Shown here piece by piece: positions 50,835-60,072 of a stretch of 64,000 bases of DNA (positions are counted from its first letter, which is position 1; each line of letters begins with the position of its first letter). The notes beneath the pieces were generated by a model, which saw only the letters and a program-made list of their open reading frames with translations, was not told the DNA's origin and searched no databases. The position numbers and the translations under genes are program-made. Origin of the DNA: Natrialba taiwanensis DSM 12281 (lineage in GTDB: Archaea; Halobacteriota; Halobacteria; Halobacteriales; Natrialbaceae); NCBI RefSeq assembly GCF_000337595.1, contig NZ_AOIL01000009.1, positions 4,343-68,342 of the forward strand, read 5' to 3'.

Positions 50835-53831
50835 ATGGCTGTTGAAAAGCCCGACAGTGGCCTCCGCAACTACAAGGAGTTCCGCGATGAACTCGATAAC
50901 GATTACGACGACGTCCGCGAGTACGCGGCTCTCGCGGCCGACCTCCGCTCGGTTGTCGAGGGTGAGGTCCGCTTCGACGAATACGCACAGGTATTGTATG
51001 CGACCGACGGCAGCATCTATCAGGCCCGACCCGCGGGTGCCGTTCTCCCCCGCGACATCGAAGACGTGCGCAACGCCATGCGCGTTGCAGCCGACCACGA
51101 CGTTCCGGTTATTGCACGCGGGGCGGGGTCGTCGCTGGGCGGGCAGACGGTGGGACCGGGGTGCGTCGTGCTCGACATGACGACCTACATGGACGACATC
51201 CTCGAGGTCGACATCGACCGGCAGCGGGCGCGCGTCCAACCGGGCGTCGTTCAGGATCACCTCGACGAGCACCTCGAGCAGTACGGACTCAAGTTCGCAC
51301 CCGACCCCGCCTCGTCGAACCGGGCGACGATCGGCGGCGGCATCGGGAACAACTCGACCGGTGCGCACTCGGTCCGGTACGGCATCACCGACGCCTACAC
51401 CGAGGCGCTGACGGTCGTCCTTGCCGACGGCTCGCTCATTCGAACCCGCGAGGTCGTCCTCGATTCCGAGGAGTGGGACGAGATCACGTCGAAAGACGAC
51501 CGCGAGGCCGCAATCTACCGAACCGTCCGCGCCCTCGTCGAAGAGAACGCCGACGAGATCGAACGGCGGTATCCGGAGCTCAAGCGCAACGTCTCCGGCT
51601 ACAACCTCAACAAGGTGCTCTACGAAAACGAGGCCGGCGAAGACGTCATCAACCTCACGAAGCTGCTCGTCGGCGCCGAATCGACCCTCGGAGTGGTCGT
51701 CGAAGCCGAACTCAGCCTCGTGACCCTGCCCGCGGAGACGGCGCTCGTCCTCTACTGCTTCGAGGACCTGGTCGACGCGCTCGAAGCGGTCCCCGAAGCC
51801 CTCGAGTTCGCTCCCAGCGCGGTGGAGCTGATGGACGACGAACTGTTCCGGCTCGCCCGCGAGTCCGAACAGTTCTCCCGCTACGAGGAACCGATCCCCG
51901 ACGAGACGGTGGCGGCGCTGATGCTGGAGTACGACTTCGAACTCCACGACGACTTCGAGGCGGCGATCGGGCGGACGAACGCCCACTTCGTCGACGAGGG
52001 CGACGCCTTCGAGGCGATGGAAGCGTACACCGAGGACGACCAGGCGGACCTCTGGAAGCTCCGCAAGGCGGCCATTCCGCTGTTGATGAGCCTCGAGGGC
52101 GACCCGAAGCCGTACCCGTTCATCGAGGACGCGACGGTGCCGCCCGCTGAACTCGCCGAGTACGTCGAGACGTTCATGGCCGTCCTCGAGGACCACGACA
52201 CCTCCGCGGCCTATTTCGCGCACGCGGGGAGCGGAACGCTGCACATCCGGCCGATCCTTACTCTGAAAGACGAGGCGGGGATCGAGACGATGCAGTCGAT
52301 CACCGAGGACGTGACCGATCTGGTCCTCGACCACGACGGGGCGTTCTCCGGGGAGCACGGCGACGGGCTCGCGCGGACGGCGTTCAACCCAAAAATGTAC
52401 GGCGACGACCTCTGGGCGGCCTTCCAGGAGGTCAAATCGGTCTTCGACCCCGACTGGCGGATGAATCCGGGGAAGGTTGTCTACACCGATGAGGCACCGA
52501 CGGACATGCGCGAGACCCTGCGGTACGGGGATACCTACACCTCGATCGAGCCCCGGACGAAGCTGGACTTCTCCGATGAAGGCGGGTTTGCTCACCTGGT
52601 GGAGCTGTGTAACGGCTGCGGGACTTGCCGGCAGACCGACGACGTGATGTGTCCCACCTACCGCGGGATGAAAGATGAACTCGCGACGACCCGCGGCCGG
52701 GCGAACATGCTCCGGGCGGCCATCTCCGGCGAGCTCCCCGAGGAAGAGATGTACACCGAGCGCTTCCAGAAGGAAGTGCTCGACCTCTGTGTCGGCTGTA
52801 AGGGCTGCAAGAGCGACTGCCCGACCGGTGTCGACATGGCGAAGCTCAAGGCCGAAACCAAGTACCACTACTACGAGCGCGAGGGCGTCGGACTGCGAGA
52901 GCGGTTGTTCGGAAACATCGACACGCTCTCGCGACTCGGAAGCGCGCTCGCGCCGCTCTCGAACGTCGGGCAGAAGCTCCCCGGGAGCGGCCTCATCATG
53001 GAGCACGTCGCCGGCATCGCGCCCGAACGGGAGCTTCCGACGTTCCGGCGGGAGTCCCTGCAGGACTGGTTCGCGAAACGCGGACCGCGAGTGGGCCCGG
53101 AGGAAGCTGATCGAAAGGTCGTACTGTTTCCCGATACGTACACGAACTACAGCTACCCCCGGCCCGGGAAAGCCGCCGTGCGCGTGCTCGAGTCGGCCGG
53201 CGTCCACGTCGAAATCCCCGACGACGTCGCCCCCAGCGGCCGGGCGGCGTACTCGGTCGGCATGCTCGACGCCGCTGAAGAGCGCGCCCGGACGAACATC
53301 GACCTGTTCACCGAGTTCATCGAGGACGGCTACGAGATTATTGCCGTCGAACCATCCGATGCCGTGGCGTTTCAAGACGAGTACCTCGATCTGGTGTCGA
53401 CGGCAGACGCGGAGCGAGTCGGCGCGCATGCGTACGGGATCAGCGAGTTCATGGATACGCACCGCCTCGTCGAGCAACTCCCGCTCGACGAGACGGACGA
53501 AACTCTCGCGTATCACGGCCACTGCCATCAGCAGGCGACTGGTAAGGATCACCACGCCGTCGGCGTGCTTCGGCGGGCGGGATACGCGGTCGATCCGATC
53601 GACTCGGGCTGCTGTGGCATGGCCGGCTCGTTCGGCTACGAGGCCGAACACTACGACCTCTCGAAGGCGATCGGCGAGCGTCTCTACGAGAAGCTAGACG
53701 AGAGCGACGGTACGCCGGTCGCGCCGGGGGCGTCCTGCCGGAGCCAGATCGGCGACTGGGAGACCCGCGACGAGCGGCCGCCTCACCCGATCGAGAAGGT
53801 GAACGAACTGCTCACAGGGCAAGGCTCGTAG
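50835..53831 (+). CDS. FAD/Fe-S 2-hydroxyacid dehydrogenase fusion (GlcD + GlcF type), second copy
   Basis: A 998-residue homologue of the protein at 43065 with the same domain order: FAD-binding type 4 (ARGAGSSLGGQTVG, NNSTGAHSVRYG), cap with SGEHGDGLARTAFN, two Fe-S clusters (CNGCGTCRQ and CVGCKGCKSDC), and CCG motifs HGHCHQQATGKDHH and DSGCCGMAGSFGYE. It is a separate, diverged paralogue. Adjacent genes are glycerate kinase upstream and, converging, a lactate/glycolate permease, so it probably acts on D-lactate or glycolate. Whether the two copies differ in substrate cannot be told. Confidence 0.9.
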   Translation: MAVEKPDSGLRNYKEFRDELDNDYDDVREYAALAADLRSVVEGEVRFDEYAQVLYATDGSIYQARPAGAVLPRDIEDVRNAMRVAADHDVPVIARGAGSSLGGQTVGPGCVVLDMTTYMDDILEVDIDRQRARVQPGVVQDHLDEHLEQYGLKFAPDPASSNRATIGGGIGNNSTGAHSVRYGITDAYTEALTVVLADGSLIRTREVVLDSEEWDEITSKDDREAAIYRTVRALVEENADEIERRYPELKRNVSGYNLNKVLYENEAGEDVINLTKLLVGAESTLGVVVEAELSLVTLPAETALVLYCFEDLVDALEAVPEALEFAPSAVELMDDELFRLARESEQFSRYEEPIPDETVAALMLEYDFELHDDFEAAIGRTNAHFVDEGDAFEAMEAYTEDDQADLWKLRKAAIPLLMSLEGDPKPYPFIEDATVPPAELAEYVETFMAVLEDHDTSAAYFAHAGSGTLHIRPILTLKDEAGIETMQSITEDVTDLVLDHDGAFSGEHGDGLARTAFNPKMYGDDLWAAFQEVKSVFDPDWRMNPGKVVYTDEAPTDMRETLRYGDTYTSIEPRTKLDFSDEGGFAHLVELCNGCGTCRQTDDVMCPTYRGMKDELATTRGRANMLRAAISGELPEEEMYTERFQKEVLDLCVGCKGCKSDCPTGVDMAKLKAETKYHYYEREGVGLRERLFGNIDTLSRLGSALAPLSNVGQKLPGSGLIMEHVAGIAPERELPTFRRESLQDWFAKRGPRVGPEEADRKVVLFPDTYTNYSYPRPGKAAVRVLESAGVHVEIPDDVAPSGRAAYSVGMLDAAEERARTNIDLFTEFIEDGYEIIAVEPSDAVAFQDEYLDLVSTADAERVGAHAYGISEFMDTHRLVEQLPLDETDETLAYHGHCHQQATGKDHHAVGVLRRAGYAVDPIDSGCCGMAGSFGYEAEHYDLSKAIGERLYEKLDESDGTPVAPGASCRSQIGDWETRDERPPHPIEKVNELLTGQGS

Positions 53832-53944
53832 CTCGTCCGCATCGATTCCGTGTGAACGTTTCCGGAAGACGGGAGCAATAGTGTCGGCAGCAACTGCTTT
53901 CGAATCCGGCGCATCGATTTCCAGTTGATGCGGTGATCGGGTCG

Positions 53945-54030
53945 CTATAGTAACAACTGAAACGGTTTACACGCTGATCGTACAGCTATCGAGCGATTAG
54001 GTGTGCACTGACTTTCAGTGGCTACTATAG
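53945..54030. mobile_element. miniature inverted-repeat element, copy B (86 bp)
   Basis: Runs from CTATAGTAACAACTGAAA to TTTCAGTGGCTACTATAG. It is nearly identical to the reverse complement of copy A and to copy C. It lies between the convergent stops of the FAD/Fe-S dehydrogenase and permease genes, so insertion has not broken a gene. Confidence 0.8.
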
Positions 54031-54102
54031 TCTCCGGCGACACAGACGAGGGGCTCGGGGCCGGCGAAAACGGAGAAAAACGGAACGGCAGCCACCAGAT
54101 GG

Positions 54103-55848
54103 CTAGAAGACCTCGAAGATCGACGGCAGCACGTCGGGCATGACGTACACGAAGACCATTGTCCAGAAGCCGACGAAGGCCGCGTAGTAGACCAGCGGAA
54201 TTAGGTTCAGTCGCATGACCCGTCCCTCCTGGCCGACCAGGCCGACGGTCGCGAGCGCAGCAACGATGTTGTGGATTGCGATAAGGTTCCCGATCGCGCC
54301 GCCGACAGCTTGCCCGCCCACGATCAGTTGCGTCGGGAGGCCGAGTTCTGACGCCGCTTCGAACTGGAACGCGCCGAAGGTGATGTTGGAAGTGGTGTTC
54401 GACCCCGTCATCGCCGCAGCGAGAGCGCCGATCAACGCCGCAATGGCGGGATAGACCGGTCCGAACGCGTTCGCCGTCGCGACCGCGAGCACCTCGATCA
54501 TGCTCCCGACCGCGGGCGCTCCCGGCGCTTCACCGGACAGGAGCATCACTTGCACCATCGCGATGACGAATACAAGCGCGATAAACGGCGCCACGATCTT
54601 CTCGCCGGCCTCGCGCCAGGCGTTGCTGATCTGTCCGCCGCTCATGCCGAACAACGGGATGGCGACGAGCGCGCTGACGACCAGCCACATCCCGGGTGCG
54701 TGTCCCCACGCGATCGCCGCACTATGGGGGGTCCCCAAGATGCTCGACCACTCGATGACGAACAGCGAACTGTTGAAGAACTCCGTGACGGGATCGAACA
54801 CACGCGTGACGACCAGCAACACGATGAGAAAGAGGTACGGCGACCAGGCCTTCAACAGCGTCATCGACTGCCCGCCGTCAGCCGCGGCCGCGGCTCCGGA
54901 GGCGGTCCCGGTGCCGGCGCCGTTCTCGCCCGGTTCGATCGTGCCGACCCAGGAACTGGGCCACTCCTCGCGGGGCGGGAAGTCCCACTCCTCCTCTGGG
55001 AGGAAGTAACCGGCCCTGAGCGTCGGGACGACGATCGCGGCGCCGACCATGGATCCGATCAGCGACGGGAACTCGGCGGTGAGAAACCAGGCCGACAGCC
55101 AATAGGGGATCGCGAACGAGATCCCTGCGAACAGACACAGCGGCCAGACGTCCACAGCCGGCTGGATCGAGCGTTCCTCACCGAAGAAGTACACGACCAT
55201 TCCGACCGCAAACAGCGGCATGACGAAGCCGACCAGCGCGTGGTAGGTCGCCGCCCACGCGGCCACCTGGACCGAGTACTCTGCGACCGTCATCCCCTGG
55301 GACGAGATGGCTTCCTGCGTGAACGAGACGCTCGACAGCGGTTCCTGAATGCCGACGATGATCGGCGTGCCGACCGCGCCGTAGGTCACGGCGATGATGT
55401 GTCCGATGATGGCCGCGATCACGGCCGCGAGTGCCGGGAAGCCGAGCGCGAGCAACAGCGGGGCGACGACCGCCGCGGGCGTCCCGAACCCGGCGGCTCC
55501 TTCGATGAACGTCGCGAGCAGGAAGCCGAGGAGAACGACCTGCACGCGGCGGTCGTCCGAGATGGTTGCGAAACCCCGATTGATCCGCTCGAACGCGCCG
55601 GCCTGCATCAGCGTATAGAGCAGGACGAGCGCGCCGAAGACGATCCAAAGGATCTCGAGGGCCGTCATCACTCCGACAATCGACGCGGCCGCGAGATAGT
55701 CTGGCGGATTGTTCCACACGACGTAGCCGACGCCGAGCGCGACCAGCCAGGCGATCGGCATCGCACGCGTCGCCGGCCATAACAGCCCGACGATCAGCAC
55801 GGCGACGATGAGCAGCGGCAACGCCGCGGCGACGATTTCGACTACCAT
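54103..55848 (-). CDS. lctP: L-lactate permease family transporter (LctP/GlcA)
   Basis: A 581-residue secondary transporter with about 12-14 membrane helices, the usual LctP length. Family motifs are LLGFLLATFIEGAAGFGTPA near residue 125, IVGIQEPLSSVSF, and in the C-terminal half ALIGALAAAMTGSNTTSNI. Start ATG 55848 opens directly with a membrane helix; the frame is open to 55956, where the additional residues are not family-like. LctP/GlcA proteins import lactate or glycolate. It is convergent with an FAD/Fe-S hydroxyacid dehydrogenase, giving a matching uptake-oxidation pair. The upstream 655 bases contain operator-like TetR sites further on. Confidence 0.92.
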   Translation of the reverse strand: MVVEIVAAALPLLIVAVLIVGLLWPATRAMPIAWLVALGVGYVVWNNPPDYLAAASIVGVMTALEILWIVFGALVLLYTLMQAGAFERINRGFATISDDRRVQVVLLGFLLATFIEGAAGFGTPAAVVAPLLLALGFPALAAVIAAIIGHIIAVTYGAVGTPIIVGIQEPLSSVSFTQEAISSQGMTVAEYSVQVAAWAATYHALVGFVMPLFAVGMVVYFFGEERSIQPAVDVWPLCLFAGISFAIPYWLSAWFLTAEFPSLIGSMVGAAIVVPTLRAGYFLPEEEWDFPPREEWPSSWVGTIEPGENGAGTGTASGAAAAADGGQSMTLLKAWSPYLFLIVLLVVTRVFDPVTEFFNSSLFVIEWSSILGTPHSAAIAWGHAPGMWLVVSALVAIPLFGMSGGQISNAWREAGEKIVAPFIALVFVIAMVQVMLLSGEAPGAPAVGSMIEVLAVATANAFGPVYPAIAALIGALAAAMTGSNTTSNITFGAFQFEAASELGLPTQLIVGGQAVGGAIGNLIAIHNIVAALATVGLVGQEGRVMRLNLIPLVYYAAFVGFWTMVFVYVMPDVLPSIFEVF

Positions 55849-56135
55849 CGCTCGCCCACCTCCGTAGAACGGATCGAAGCAGCGGTTATCCGACCGATAC
55901 CCGGATTTACGTCTGGTGAGATCACAGGTGGATTGGACATTGGAAACATCCCACACTCTCGTATCATAATGATATTAATAAAAATGATGGTTATTCGTCT
56001 GATCGAATGTATGATCACCAATCTTGATCAAATGTAGTCCTGAGCCGAACCGTTGACAAAACAGAGGAGTTCATTCGAGTTCACTATTCGGAGAGTATTT
56101 GCGTCGTCGGAGCATTGTCCTTCGATTACTATCCA

Positions 56136-56158
56136 TTACTAACTAACTATTCAATAAG
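56136..56158 (-). promoter_or_regulatory. TetR operator-like site 1
   Basis: Minus-strand TTGAATAGTTAGTTAGTAA matches the pattern TGAATAGTYAGT shared with the sites at the P450, SDR and tetR promoters. No gene begins immediately next to it; it may be a distal site for P450 or lctP control. Confidence 0.4.
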
Positions 56159-56480
56159 TACATAAATAGACCGGTTGAGAACATAACCAGCCCACGGACC
56201 AGTGAGTAAATCGACACATACGCAGCGTCCCGCCAGACTTGACAGACCTGTAGTGTGAGTCGTCTCGCTTCCGTCTAAACAGGGTTTTCGGTATGAAATC
56301 AGAAGGGATCGTCTCAGCGGACAGCGGTGAAGAGTCAGTGTCGAGTGCCAAGTGTGCCGACGAGTTCAATACCCGCCCAGCTAGCGGCCCAGGTCGTGGA
56401 CGACGAGGTAAACCGCTTGTGGCTGTCACAGGAGTTTGTTTTAGTTATTTTAATTGATGACGAAACCAAAAAGACTATGA

Positions 56481-56500
56481 TTGACTGAATAGTCAGTAAA
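56481..56500 (+). promoter_or_regulatory. TetR operator-like site 2 at the P450 start
   Basis: TTGACTGAATAGTCAGTAAA contains TGACT-GAAT-AGTCA, a perfect inverted repeat, ending three bases before the P450 ATG at 56504. A protein bound here would cover the transcription start of a leaderless message, so repression is expected. Confidence 0.6.
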
Positions 56501-56503
56501 CAC

Positions 56504-57733
56504 ATGCAGTCCTCCGATCTACCCGTCGGAGTGGAACAGCCTCCCGAAGCCATCCGAAGTCAAGAAGGGCAACTCTCGCCGTTTGACTGGTACGCTGAGA
56601 TGCGTGCTGAGGACCCGGTTCGGTTCGATGAGCAGCGAGAGATGTGGGATATATTCCGGTACGAGGATGTTGACCGCGTGCTGAAGGATCACGACGCGTT
56701 TACGGCTCGCCGAACGCGGGAAGACAACGAGTTCTCGAGTGACGCCGAAGACGATACGGGAATGCTCCAGACGATGATCACGGCTGATCCGCCGGAACAC
56801 AACCGGCTTCGAGGATTTGTCGACGAGCGATTCCAGCCGGGGTCAATCCGGGAGTACCAACCTCGAGTGGAGGCGGTGACCGAGGACGTATTAGACGCGC
56901 TTGCGGGCGAGGAACAGTTCGACTTCGTCGACGAGTTTGCGATTCCGTTTCCCGTTACAGTCATCGCCGAATTACTGGGCATCCCTGCTGAACGTCGCGA
57001 TCAGTTCAAAGCGTGGTCGGATGCGCTCATTGCGCGGCCTAAAAACGGCACTCAAACGGAGATACAGCGGATTCAGCAGGAGCGCCAGCAGGCCCGACAG
57101 GAGATGAGTGACTACTTCACGAAATTAGTGGCAGAGCGACGCGGAGGCGACGGTGACGACTTTATCACGCTCGCAGCGAACACGGAGGAACTATCCAGGG
57201 AGGAGAAAGTCGGATTCTGTATACTCTTGCTCCTCGCGGGTAACATCACCACGACGAATCTCCTCACCAACGCGATCTGGTCCCTCGAAGAACAGGGATT
57301 GACGGATGCGGTTCGTACGGGAGCGATCGGCCGTAAACAGGTCATCGAAGAGGTACTTCGATACCGGTCTCCGGTCCAATCACTAAATCGTATTGCCATA
57401 GCGGATGTCGAGCTAAACGGAAAACAGATTCAGGCCGGAGATGCCGTCACGCTCTGGCTGGGAGCCGCAAACCGCGATTCGGAGGTCTTCGATACACCCG
57501 AAGAATTTCGGCCTGAGCGGCGTCCGAACCGGCACATGGCGTTCGGAATGGGCGTTCACTTCTGCTTAGGCGCACATCTCGCACGGATGGAAGCAGACGT
57601 CGCCATGCAGCAACTGCTCGAACGCTTCGACCGGCTGGATGCGGATCTCTCGAATCTCGATCCGCTATACAGTCTATACGGTCTCAAATCGCTCCCCTGT
57701 GAGGTGAATAGAACCGCTTCACCTGCAAAATAA
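56504..57733 (+). CDS. cytochrome P450
   Basis: A 409-residue soluble heme monooxygenase of the bacterial-type class. The I-helix oxygen-activation motif is LAGNITTTN, the ExxR pair is EEVLRYRSP, and the heme-thiolate loop is FGMGVHFCLGAHLAR with the ligand Cys near residue 353. DPPEHNRLRGFVDERF in the N-terminal half is typical of CYP107/CYP109-like enzymes. No ferredoxin or ferredoxin reductase gene is adjacent, so electrons must come from elsewhere. It is followed by a convergent short-chain dehydrogenase, and a TetR gene with matching operator sites lies nearby. A hydroxylation-then-oxidation module on a lipid, terpenoid or xenobiotic is plausible; substrate unknown. Confidence 0.92.
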   Translation: MQSSDLPVGVEQPPEAIRSQEGQLSPFDWYAEMRAEDPVRFDEQREMWDIFRYEDVDRVLKDHDAFTARRTREDNEFSSDAEDDTGMLQTMITADPPEHNRLRGFVDERFQPGSIREYQPRVEAVTEDVLDALAGEEQFDFVDEFAIPFPVTVIAELLGIPAERRDQFKAWSDALIARPKNGTQTEIQRIQQERQQARQEMSDYFTKLVAERRGGDGDDFITLAANTEELSREEKVGFCILLLLAGNITTTNLLTNAIWSLEEQGLTDAVRTGAIGRKQVIEEVLRYRSPVQSLNRIAIADVELNGKQIQAGDAVTLWLGAANRDSEVFDTPEEFRPERRPNRHMAFGMGVHFCLGAHLARMEADVAMQQLLERFDRLDADLSNLDPLYSLYGLKSLPCEVNRTASPAK

Positions 57734-57830
57734 CTCTCTCGACGGCTTCGCGTACTCTACACCCACTACCACGCCGTTTCCGAGCGATCGCCGCACTAAC
57801 CGGGCAGGACGAAACGCAGAGAGGCGGCTC

Positions 57831-58604
57831 TCAGTCGGCTGTCTGGCCGCCGTCGACGGGGAGCGTATGACCAGTAATATACGACGCATCAGCGGAATAG
57901 AGGAACGCAGCCGCACCGGCCATCTCCGCCGGCTTTGCGACGCGGTCCATCGGGACATCGGTCATTGCCGACGTATCGAACGGCATCGACGTAGGGTCGG
58001 TATCGGTTCCCGGCGAATTGGTCTGGATGTTCGTTTTCGTCGGGCCTGGTGCTATCGCATTGATCCGAATCCCTCTCGAGGCATACTCGAGGGCAACCGT
58101 TTTGGTGAGATCGACGACGCCGTGTTTACTGGCCGAATAGCTGGCGAGTCCGCCCATCCCTACTAATTCGGACTCGGATGCTGTGTTACCGATCGCACCG
58201 CTTCCCTGCTCCTCCATGACGGGGAGCTCGGCCTTCAGACACGCCCAGATGCCTTTCAGATTGATCTCGAGGAGTGTGTCCCACTGGTCTTCTCCGATGT
58301 CGGTTACCTCGGCAAACCCCGTGAGGATGCCCGCATTGTTGTGCGCGAAATCGAGGCTTCCGTACGTGTCGACTGCGATATCGACCATTCGCTTGACCGA
58401 CTCGAAATCGGAGACATCCACTTCGACGAAGGTCGCGTCACCGTCGGCGTCCTCGATTACGTCGACTGTTTCACGACCGGTTTCCGTAGCGATATCCGCG
58501 ACACTCACATTTGCTCCTTCCGCAGCGAAACGTTTTGCCGACGCACGTCCAATTCCGGATCCCGCTCCCGTTACCACGGCTGTCTTCCCATCTAATCCAT
58601 TCAC
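57831..58604 (-). CDS. short-chain dehydrogenase/reductase
   Basis: A 257-residue classical SDR. The NAD(P)-binding motif is TGAGSGIG near residue 12, NNAG appears as HNNAG, and the catalytic Tyr-Lys pair is in YSASKHG, with a preceding serine in NTASES. The acidic residue after the second strand (VADIATE) favours NAD. It oxidises or reduces an alcohol/ketone. The gene is convergent with the P450 gene, and its promoter contains a TetR operator-like site (58621-58640), so it likely acts in the same pathway. Confidence 0.9.
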   Translation of the reverse strand: MNGLDGKTAVVTGAGSGIGRASAKRFAAEGANVSVADIATETGRETVDVIEDADGDATFVEVDVSDFESVKRMVDIAVDTYGSLDFAHNNAGILTGFAEVTDIGEDQWDTLLEINLKGIWACLKAELPVMEEQGSGAIGNTASESELVGMGGLASYSASKHGVVDLTKTVALEYASRGIRINAIAPGPTKTNIQTNSPGTDTDPTSMPFDTSAMTDVPMDRVAKPAEMAGAAAFLYSADASYITGHTLPVDGGQTAD

Positions 58605-58620
58605 GATTATACCTCGGGGC

Positions 58621-58640
58621 TAACTAACTGTTCAGTAAAT
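58621..58640 (-). promoter_or_regulatory. TetR operator-like site 3 at the SDR promoter
   Basis: Minus-strand TTACTGAACAGTTAGTTA, 17 bases before the SDR ATG (58604). It shares ACTGAAYAGT with site 2. Confidence 0.6.
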
Positions 58641-58815
58641 AAGTCCCTTTGGCTGTGGGTGATCGGTGACAATAGTTCCACTCGCACTGACCGCTCACTT
58701 GTCCAGCAGTACTCGTCGTAACGAGTGAAATCAGCCTATTCAGTGGATATGGGAACAATACATTGTTTTGAGGATTGTAGTGGCAGCACCGTTATCCGAA
58801 GTACTCACAATTCAA

Positions 58816-58838
58816 TTACTAATTAGTCAGTCAATAAA
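58816..58838 (+). promoter_or_regulatory. TetR operator-like site 4
   Basis: ATTACTAATTAGTCAGTCAATAA contains the perfect palindrome ACTAATTAGT and the CAGT extension seen at other sites. It lies about 140 bases before the tetR start. Confidence 0.5.
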
Positions 58839-58898
58839 TTGGGGCAAGGAATATTTACGAGATATCGCTACTAACGGCATTTAGCGGATTATTTTGGG

Positions 58899-58910
58899 CT
58901 AATTAGTTGG
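58899..58910 (+). promoter_or_regulatory. TetR operator-like site 5
   Basis: CTAATTAGTTGG repeats the core of site 4 about 66 bases before the tetR ATG. It may be the autoregulatory site. Weaker match than sites 2 and 3. Confidence 0.35.
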
Positions 58911-58975
58911 TATTATCTGGAGAATTCGTTGGTGGGTCATAACGGTTATCAAACCGTAGAGTAAAGCAGTATCAA

Positions 58976-59566
58976 ATGGGTGATCCATGGGACGAGGCCT
59001 TCTCGGAGCGACACGAGGAGATCATGCAGGCGGTCTATCGGGCCCTTCACAAACACGGCTATGCTGACCTGACGATGAAACGAATTGCAGACGAATACGG
59101 TAAATCAACGGCTGCAGTACACTACTACTACAATACGAAAGACGAACTCCTTGCGGCTTTTCTCGATTACGTCCTGAAGGAGTTTGCCGATTCGATCCAA
59201 GATATCAAGACGACTGACGCAGAAGAGCGGCTTGAACTACTGCTCGATCAGCTCCTCGTCAAACCGCAGGAAGGGTTGGACCTTCCGATAGCGTTGCTCG
59301 AAATGCGGAGTCAGGCACCTTACCAGGATGTCTTTCGCGACCGATTTCAGCAAAACGACGAGTACATTCAGTATACGCTCAAAGCGGTTATCAACCACGG
59401 CATCGACGAAGGTGTCTTCAACGACGTGGACGCTGCCCACGTGACCCACTCGTTGATGACCATCGTTGACGGTGCCCGTACTCGAGCAGTCGTTCTAAAC
59501 GATATCGAGGAACTCGAAACAGCGCGTCAGACTGCGAGTGAATATGTCGACGCGATGTTACTGTGA
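58976..59566 (+). CDS. TetR/AcrR-family regulator
   Basis: A 196-residue regulator. The N-terminal HTH (about 15-60) is YADLTMKRIADEYGKSTAAV followed by HYYYNTKDELLAAFLDYVL, the typical TetR pattern. The C-terminal ligand-binding domain (about 70-190) contains ALLEMRSQAPYQDVFRDRF. Sites with the same core occur before the P450, SDR and this gene, which suggests one local regulon. The inducer is unknown, probably the P450 substrate or a lipid-like compound. Confidence 0.9.
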   Translation: MGDPWDEAFSERHEEIMQAVYRALHKHGYADLTMKRIADEYGKSTAAVHYYYNTKDELLAAFLDYVLKEFADSIQDIKTTDAEERLELLLDQLLVKPQEGLDLPIALLEMRSQAPYQDVFRDRFQQNDEYIQYTLKAVINHGIDEGVFNDVDAAHVTHSLMTIVDGARTRAVVLNDIEELETARQTASEYVDAMLL

Positions 59567-59776
59567 CGAACTCGGCACTGTCTATCTGCGTCTGTTTGAG
59601 GACCGAACAGTCGTTGTGTTACTTGGGGAATACTGAAAACCTGCTTAACGAGAGCTATAGCGGCTATCTAGGAGAACCATGGGAAAACAAGTGGACGGAG
59701 AATACGCTACGAGCGTTGCCATTCGTCTCCACGAAATGGGGTGCCCGTTCAGGAGTCACTACCAATGTCGTTGAAT

Positions 59777-59859
59777 TATAGTAGCAACTGAAACGGTTTA
59801 CTCACTAATCGTACAGCTGTCGTACGGTCAGATGTGCACTGACTTTCAGTGGCTACTAT
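59777..59859. mobile_element. miniature inverted-repeat element, copy C (about 83 bp)
   Basis: Starts TATAGTAGCAACTGAAACGG and ends TCAGTGGCTACTAT. It has the same orientation and nearly the same sequence as copy B. The outermost C/G bases differ, suggesting slight decay or imprecise insertion. Confidence 0.75.
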
Positions 59860-60072
59860 CGGTGCTGAACGTTCGTAGGGGGTGGTCCAAAACCGGATAC
59901 ACACAGAGGAATCATATTCTCGGACGGTATCTGAAAGACTCCAGCCGCGGGGTCGCCCTACAGCGTCGGCAATAACAACCCCCTAAGCCATTGTTATTCG
60001 AAATCATCAATCGCGTTTGGTATTCTTCAGTACCGTGGTTTCCGACAACAAGTTCGAAGAAAGCGGTGGTGA

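Larger units (their letters stand above)
55849..56503. other. divergent region between lctP and the P450 gene
   Basis: About 650 bases, A+T-rich in the middle; this is where the G+C-rich region ends. No gene recognised. It holds two TetR operator-like sites, described separately. Confidence 0.5.

Noticed and set aside
50826-53651. A 941-codon open frame on the minus strand over the second FAD/Fe-S dehydrogenase
   Set aside because: It is antisense to a clearly conserved gene with all family motifs; long antisense frames arise easily in G+C-rich haloarchaeal DNA. No recognisable domain in its translation.
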